Positions 59,622 to 64,000 of a DNA stretch of 64,000 bases are shown here, in pieces. Location of the stretch: the NCBI GenBank assembly GCA_023459355.1, contig JAEWUM010000013.1, positions 62,001 to 126,000 on the forward strand. The letters are read 5' to 3'. The DNA is from Bacteroidota bacterium (GTDB taxonomy: Bacteria; Bacteroidota; Bacteroidia; Bacteroidales; Paludibacteraceae). Under the pieces are notes generated by a model, which saw only the letters and a program-made list of their open reading frames with translations, ran no database searches and was not told the DNA's origin. The position numbers were made by a program, and so were the translations under genes. Position 1 is the stretch's first letter. The number at the start of each line of letters is the position of its first letter.

Positions 59622-60626
59622 TCAAAGTTTCATCGAGTTAAACCTGAGATTCAATTCAGTTATACGAGCCATTAATCCATTGAAATCTAAAGACTCACCA
59701 TAAATCATATTTTCCTGCATAAGCAAATAGTCTTTCTCCCAGTCTTTCCATGTCGACTCAGGAGGTACAAAGCGTATCGACTGAGGTTGATGTGTTGAAT
59801 AGTCAACACCAGCCATAGAGGTAAATCGTTCACGATGTTTAATGATTTCATTATATAAGTCGACATCCAACAAAACATCTTTACAGAGTTCGCTATCCAT
59901 CAGTTTTTCTAAATCGTAGAGGTGTCTCGACATTCTATTGATGTCTTTTCCAAGCGTGGCACTTTGAAATAATTCATGTAACAAAAATGCTTTTTCAAGT
60001 AAAGTTCTTTTTGGTAAAACAGCCTGAACAACAAAGTCTGTATCAGCAAAATTGGCTGTTGGAAGCAATTCGCCAATAATTGATTTTATGCTAACGCTTT
60101 CACTTGGTTCCATAAGTGAGCGTGAACCAATTTCTATTTTCACGGTGTTGAAAATGTAGTCAGAATTATCTAAGACTGATTCATAATGCAAATGCAGGGT
60201 CTCAGGGTCGACATTACTTTCGTCAGTGATATTCACATTTAAAGTAAATTGCTTGTTTTCAATGCCAGCATCTAAAATAAATTGTTCAATTTCTTCCCTT
60301 AATCTCCCCCGCACCAAGGCACAGGAAGCTTTGCGAAGTTTTTTTCCAATTTCTTTCTTAGTCAACTCGCCAGCGAATCCTAAAAATTTCCTGTCTATTG
60401 CCAAATCAATATCTTCTGAAAAACGGTCAATGAGTTTCCAGCATTTACTAAGCGATGTACCACCTTTAAAAACCAGATGCGCGGCGTAAGAACCACTAAA
60501 AAGTGCTTTCAGAGCCAAGGTAACCCACCAGTCTTTCTCAATAGATTTGGCATTTAATCCTGTGTTGTTCTCAAGAAGATGTAATAACTCTACTTGTCTG
60601 TCTTTCGGTAAATCAGTCTAGTTCAT
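59622..60626 (-). pseudogene. AbiEii-type nucleotidyltransferase toxin gene with an amber codon at codon 3
   Basis: The natural start is the ATG at 60626, which overlaps the TGA of the AbiEi-like gene (ATGA). The codons are ATG AAC TAG, then the frame stays open to 59622 for a 334-aa product. The frame after the TAG reads LPKDRQVELLHLLE, SIEKDWWVTLALKALF and VFKGGTSLSKCWKLIDRFSE then DIDLAID, which is the AbiEii layout with the GGTSL and D-x-D nucleotidyltransferase residues intact. The only other start is a TTG at 60518, which would remove 36 residues. AbiEii transfers nucleotides to tRNA and is neutralised by AbiEi in type IV toxin-antitoxin pairs. The TAG may be TGG in active relatives. 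Confidence 0.75.
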
Positions 60627-61237
60627 TTATCAGTAGAGTTATTAAGAAGTGATAAAAGTATTTTGGAAATCCATTCGGGGGCTAATTGCGCATCGTGTTT
60701 AATGTTCACTGGCGATTCTTTTTTCAATGCTGACCCAATTTGTTGAAGTACTTCCGGTGTAATGTTATTTTTCCCTAATTGTTTCAATGCTGCTACTGTC
60801 AAACTACTCACATTGCCTTTCATGGATAAGTTTTTTGGAGCAGTCTTTTTAAACTTTATAACTTTGTTGCCGTATTTTATTTTACGGGGAATACCATCTG
60901 TCAGGTAAACAACATTCACCGGAATTTGTGTTGATAAGCCTAAACTATGAAGTGCAAAAACACCTGTCGGCTCAATTCTTGCTTTGTCTCTTTTGGCAAT
61001 TGCCTTGCAGACATCATTTACAGAAGGATACAAAACTCCAAATTCAGCATCTGTTTTTGGGTATAGGTAAATGCCTTGTGTAAGCCGAATTAGTATTCCT
61101 TTTTTTACCAGAACAGATAGACTTTTACGTACAGACTCAGCGCTAGCAATTTTTGCAAAATCTTCCGAAAAATAAATTCTGCCCTTTGCTCTGCGCTTAA
61201 TGTGTTCTGTTATCTTATTATCAACAGATTGTGTCAT
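60623..61237 (-). CDS. AbiEi-like antitoxin (DUF6088-type)
   Basis: 204 aa from the ATG at 61237; a longer frame to 61303 crosses the promoter. The N-terminal winged helix has RRAKGRIYFSEDFAKIASAE, VRKSLSVLVKKGILIRLTQG and YLYPKTDAEFG. The central part (GVFALHSLGLSTQIPVNVVY, RKIKYGNKVIKFKK) is typical of AbiEi/DUF6088 proteins, which bind DNA and repress the pair's promoter. The stop codon TGA overlaps the toxin ATG. Confidence 0.8.
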   Translation of the reverse strand: MTQSVDNKITEHIKRRAKGRIYFSEDFAKIASAESVRKSLSVLVKKGILIRLTQGIYLYPKTDAEFGVLYPSVNDVCKAIAKRDKARIEPTGVFALHSLGLSTQIPVNVVYLTDGIPRKIKYGNKVIKFKKTAPKNLSMKGNVSSLTVAALKQLGKNNITPEVLQQIGSALKKESPVNIKHDAQLAPEWISKILLSLLNNSTDK

Positions 61238-61259
61238 GTGTTGTTGATTTGTTTTTTCA

Positions 61260-61267
61260 CAAAAGTA
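61260..61267 (-). promoter_or_regulatory. Promoter core TACTTTTG for the AbiE pair
   Basis: On the - strand TACTTTTG lies 22 bases before the ATG at 61237, with TTG 20 bases upstream as the -33 element. Confidence 0.65.
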
Positions 61268-61481
61268 GTCGATATTTGTGAAATGTGCAATTGTAATACA
61301 CATTATTTCTAATGATCAACAATTGTGTATCGCTATGTATGTGCTCTATTTTTAATAGTCGAAATGAAAATGAACCAAAAGTTCATCTATGTTCACTTCT
61401 AAATTTCCGCAAAAACACGGAAAAAGAGAAGTGAAAGCAAATTTCACTCAAAAATGTTCTTTATTGTTCGGTAAAAACAAA

Positions 61482-61568
61482 GTAGAGACGCGATTAATCG
61501 CGTCTCTACTGTATTGACGAAATAAGATTTTTCTATTTCTTCTCATACGCCTGCTCATGCACACTCGC
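61482..61568. repeat. Right direct repeat: asnB 3' end with its palindrome
   Basis: The 87 bases match 59498-59584. The palindrome at 61482-61509 lies 23 bases after the asnB stop and can act as its terminator. The last 36 bases are the asnB C-terminal codons. Confidence 0.85.
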
Positions 61569-63206
61569 AACCGCTCTTCCCGAGGGGTCGTTCATTTTCT
61601 TGAAGGCTTCGTCCCACTCCAATGCAATCGGGGTGGAGCAGGCCACAGAAGGTACTGAGGGCACGCATTCGGCGGCGGAGTCGGAGCCGAAATGTTCGTG
61701 GAAGATGGTGCGGTAGTAATATTCTTCCTTGTTCATCGGGGGATGAATGGGGAAGGTCTCGTTGACTTTGGCCATCATCTCGTCGGTCACCTTTTCAGCC
61801 GTAAGGGCTTTCAGCGTGTCAATCCAGCTGTAGCCTACGCCGTCAGAGAATTGCTCTTTTTGTCGCCAGGCAACGCTCTCGGGCAGGTAGTCCTCGAAGG
61901 CTTTGCGCAACACCCATTTTTCCATCTTGCCCTTGCCGGCCATCTTGTCTGTCGGGTTGAGGCGCATGGCCACATCCATGAATTCTTTGTCGAGGAAAGG
62001 TACGCGTCCTTCTACACCCCAGGCTGCCAGCGATTTGTTGGCGCGGAGACAGTCGTACTGATGCAACTTGCCCAGTTTACGCACGGTTTCCTTGTGAAAC
62101 TCTTCGGCATTGGGCGCCTTGTGGAAATAGAGGTAACCACCGAAAATCTCATCGGCTCCTTCGCCGGAAAGCACCATTTTCACGCCCATCGATTTGATGA
62201 CGCGGGCAAGGAGATACATGGGCGTACTGGCACGGATGGTGGTTACATCGTAGGTTTCTATGTGGTAAATCACGTCGCGGATGGCATCTAATCCTTCCTG
62301 CACGGTGAAGTTGATTTCGTGGTGCACGGTGCCGATGTGTTCTGCTACGACACGGGCAGCGGCTAAGTCGGGCGAACCGACCAATCCCACGGCAAACGAG
62401 TGCAACTGCGGCCACCAGGCTTCTTCTGTATTCCCCGATTCGATGCGGCGGGGCGCGAATTTCTTGGCCACGGCTGAAATGATGGAGGAATCCAATCCGC
62501 CGGATAACAATACGCCATAAGGCACGTCGGCCATGAGCTGACGTTCCACCGCATCTTCCAGCGACTTGCGCAGGAGGGCGATGTCGGTTTCATTGTCTTT
62601 CACGTTATCAAAGTCCATCCAGTCACGCTCGTACCATTTAACCGGAGCGCCATCTTCGCTATAATAATACTGTCCGGGCAGGAACTCTTCAATTTTAGCG
62701 CAATGTCCTTCGAGTGCTTTCAGTTCTGATGCGACATAATAACCACCTGCTTCATCCCATCCCTGATACAGCGGAATGATGCCGATGTGGTCGCGACCAA
62801 TCAGAAAGACGTTCTTTTCTACGTCATACAGCGCGAAGGCGAAGATGCCGTTCAGGTTTTCGAGAAAGTCCTTGCCTTTTTCGCGGTACAAAGCCAGAAT
62901 GACTTCGCAATCGGATTGGGTCATAAACTCGTATTTCCCTTCGAAATGTTTCCTGATTTCCTGGTGGTTGTATATCTCACCATTCACGGCCAGTACCAGC
63001 TTTCCGTCTTTGCTGTAAAGGGGCTGCTTCCCGGATTTCGGGTCGACAATCGACAGGCGCTCGTGCGCCAGGATGGCCTTATCGTCGGAATAAACACCCG
63101 ACCAGTCCGGACCGCGGTGCCGGATTTTTTTCGACATCTTCAGCACCTGAGGACGTAATACCGTGCTGTCGGTTTTTATATCAAATGCGCATACTATTCC
63201 ACACAT
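61533..63206 (-). CDS. asnB: Asparagine synthetase B (glutamine-hydrolysing)
   Basis: 557 aa, close to the E. coli AsnB length. The N-terminal glutaminase domain starts MCGIVCAFD with the nucleophile Cys2, and RHRGPDWSG follows. The synthetase domain has the ATP-binding loop GVLLSGGLDSSI (about 229-240) and LSGEGADEIFGGYLYFHKAP. It makes asparagine from aspartate, glutamine and ATP. A 36-base copy of its 3' end lies at 59549-59584. It lies next to gltD, which fits nitrogen assimilation. Confidence 0.96.
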   Translation of the reverse strand: MCGIVCAFDIKTDSTVLRPQVLKMSKKIRHRGPDWSGVYSDDKAILAHERLSIVDPKSGKQPLYSKDGKLVLAVNGEIYNHQEIRKHFEGKYEFMTQSDCEVILALYREKGKDFLENLNGIFAFALYDVEKNVFLIGRDHIGIIPLYQGWDEAGGYYVASELKALEGHCAKIEEFLPGQYYYSEDGAPVKWYERDWMDFDNVKDNETDIALLRKSLEDAVERQLMADVPYGVLLSGGLDSSIISAVAKKFAPRRIESGNTEEAWWPQLHSFAVGLVGSPDLAAARVVAEHIGTVHHEINFTVQEGLDAIRDVIYHIETYDVTTIRASTPMYLLARVIKSMGVKMVLSGEGADEIFGGYLYFHKAPNAEEFHKETVRKLGKLHQYDCLRANKSLAAWGVEGRVPFLDKEFMDVAMRLNPTDKMAGKGKMEKWVLRKAFEDYLPESVAWRQKEQFSDGVGYSWIDTLKALTAEKVTDEMMAKVNETFPIHPPMNKEEYYYRTIFHEHFGSDSAAECVPSVPSVACSTPIALEWDEAFKKMNDPSGRAVASVHEQAYEKK

Positions 63207-63241
63207 GTTAGTTTCTTTTTAGTTGATGTTGTTAATTTAGA

Positions 63242-63372
63242 TAATAGCGGAAAGCGGAAAGCGGAAAGCCCATAAAGTAATCGTTTTGAATGTATTTTTT
63301 TCATTTTTTACTTTTATTATTTGTATGAATCAAAATAGTTTTCCGTTTTCCGTTTTCCGCTCTCCGCTATTA
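63242..63372. repeat. GCGGAAA tandem repeats facing TTTCCGC repeats between gltD and asnB
   Basis: AATAGCGGAAAGCGGAAAGC at 63243-63262 and on, with the complementary TTTTCCGTTTTCCGC then TCTCCGCTATTA at 63339-63372, forms a long imperfect inverted repeat around about 70 bases. It may stop transcription from gltD or be another dispersed element. Confidence 0.55.
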
Positions 63373-63379
63373 ACTCCCC

Positions 63380-64000
63380 TCATTTCAGCGTCAAATCAAT
63401 CTTCTCGGCCGTCTTCCGTCCCAGCGCAATCGCTCTCACAACCAGGCTGGCTCCGATGGCGGCATCGCCGGTGGCGAAGACTTTCTGCACGGAGCTTTGG
63501 TAGTTTTTGTCGACCAGGACATTGCCGCGATCGCTGTACTGCACGCCCAGCTCGTTGAGTAAGCCTTCCTGAACAGGATGAACGAAGCCTAAGGCTAAGA
63601 ATACGAGGTCGGCTTTGATGGTGTCGGTCTTACCCGTTGGCACCATGTTGAACTTGCCGTTCTCGTTTACCCATTCTACTTCTTCCACCGACACGCTGGT
63701 TACCTTACCATCTTTTCCTTTGAAAGCTTTGGTATTCAGACTCCACCTACGTGTACATCCTTCTTCATGCGAACTCGATGTTTTCAGGATGTTCGGGTAG
63801 TAAGGCCAGGGTGTTGCCGGGTTTTTACCTGCCGGCGGTTGTGGTAAGATTTCGATTTGGGTAATCTTGGCCGCGCCTTGTCGTACGGCCGTACCCACAC
63901 AGTCAGAACCGGTATCGCCACCACCGATTACCAATACATGTTTGCCTTTGGCGTTGATGATGTTTTCTTCGTTCACAGGCTCGCCCATGATGAGTTGGTT
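63380..64000 (-). CDS. gltD: Glutamate synthase small subunit, C-terminal part (partial)
   Basis: The frame is open to the right end of the window, so the start is outside. The visible 206 residues contain the NADPH-binding LVIGGGDTGSDCVGTA, ITQIEILPQPP, ADLVFLALGFVHPVQEGLL and the FAD-binding VFATGDAAIGASLVVRAI, as in GltD. The small subunit passes electrons from NADPH to the large subunit GltB, which is not in the window. It lies upstream of asnB in the same direction. Confidence 0.93.
   Translation of the reverse strand, partial: NQLIMGEPVNEENIINAKGKHVLVIGGGDTGSDCVGTAVRQGAAKITQIEILPQPPAGKNPATPWPYYPNILKTSSSHEEGCTRRWSLNTKAFKGKDGKVTSVSVEEVEWVNENGKFNMVPTGKTDTIKADLVFLALGFVHPVQEGLLNELGVQYSDRGNVLVDKNYQSSVQKVFATGDAAIGASLVVRAIALGRKTAEKIDLTLK

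Noticed and set aside
61692..62291. 199-aa frame opposite asnB
   Set aside because: It is antisense to a clear asnB; such frames arise from its GC-rich codon use.

Overview
The window is a stretch of a Bacteroidales-type Bacteroidota chromosome. The evidence is the repeated promoter core TAnnTTFG-type element (written TAnnTTTG, usually continuing into GC or GCA), weak Shine-Dalgarno sequences, TonB-dependent receptors paired with DUF4249 lipoproteins, a TamB/TsaD/exosortase/AmpG-like block, a sigma54 activator-LptE-SecG block and a DUF4295 gene after the L28 and L33 genes. No tRNA, rRNA or CRISPR array was recognised. I cannot assign a genus.

Layout. 1-6365: the tail of a surface polysaccharide (O-antigen or capsule) operon on the + strand, with an O-antigen polymerase end, three glycosyltransferases, a GNAT acetyltransferase, a DegT aminotransferase, a PglC-like phosphosugar transferase and a WbuC cupin. 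These genes overlap or nearly touch. 6470-10254: a large repeat-containing lipoprotein and an outer-membrane barrel protein. 10424-31269: mostly housekeeping genes: tamB (-), tsaD, an orphan exosortase, an AmpG-like MFS gene, a prephenate dehydrogenase-like gene, a sigma54 activator, lptE, secG, a DUF3109 gene, cinA, rpmB, rpmG, a DUF4295 gene, ftsY, rimO, an HU gene, an HU-TM-LysM fusion, prfA and pyrF. 31266-42997 (-): three DUF4249/TonB-receptor pairs, an extra barrel protein, a leading lipoprotein and a possible 37-codon peptide gene. They face a histidine kinase/response regulator pair (43616-45694) across a roughly 600 bp intergenic region with repeated GTTATATAAC palindromes. 45708-48132 (-): a GT4 glycosyltransferase and a ModF-like double ABC ATPase.

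48.1-61.5 kb is an accessory (defence) island. Three long intergenic repeats bracket a Fic gene, whose promoter region carries 10-bp-phased repeats, and a decayed BRO-family gene. Next comes a DpnII-like GATC restriction-modification locus with DpnM-, DpnII- and DpnA-like proteins. Between the restriction gene and the second methylase lies a cassette encoding a 4-TM membrane protein, a DGQHR-domain protein (both joined to the restriction gene by TAATG stop/start overlaps), an 87-aa Cys/His protein with an internal duplication, and a PD-(D/E)XK nuclease. A C-protein-like regulator points the other way. This island is my main candidate for an undescribed system. A DUF4469 DNA-binding protein, a 4 x 23-bp tandem hairpin array and an AbiEi/AbiEii pair follow. 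The toxin reading frame has an amber codon at codon 3 of its coupled start. The AbiE pair is flanked by an 87-bp direct repeat that copies the 3' end of asnB.

61.5-64 kb: asnB and the C-terminal part of gltD (nitrogen assimilation) on the - strand, with gltD running off the window. All family assignments come from reading motifs and overall sequence by eye; no database search was run.
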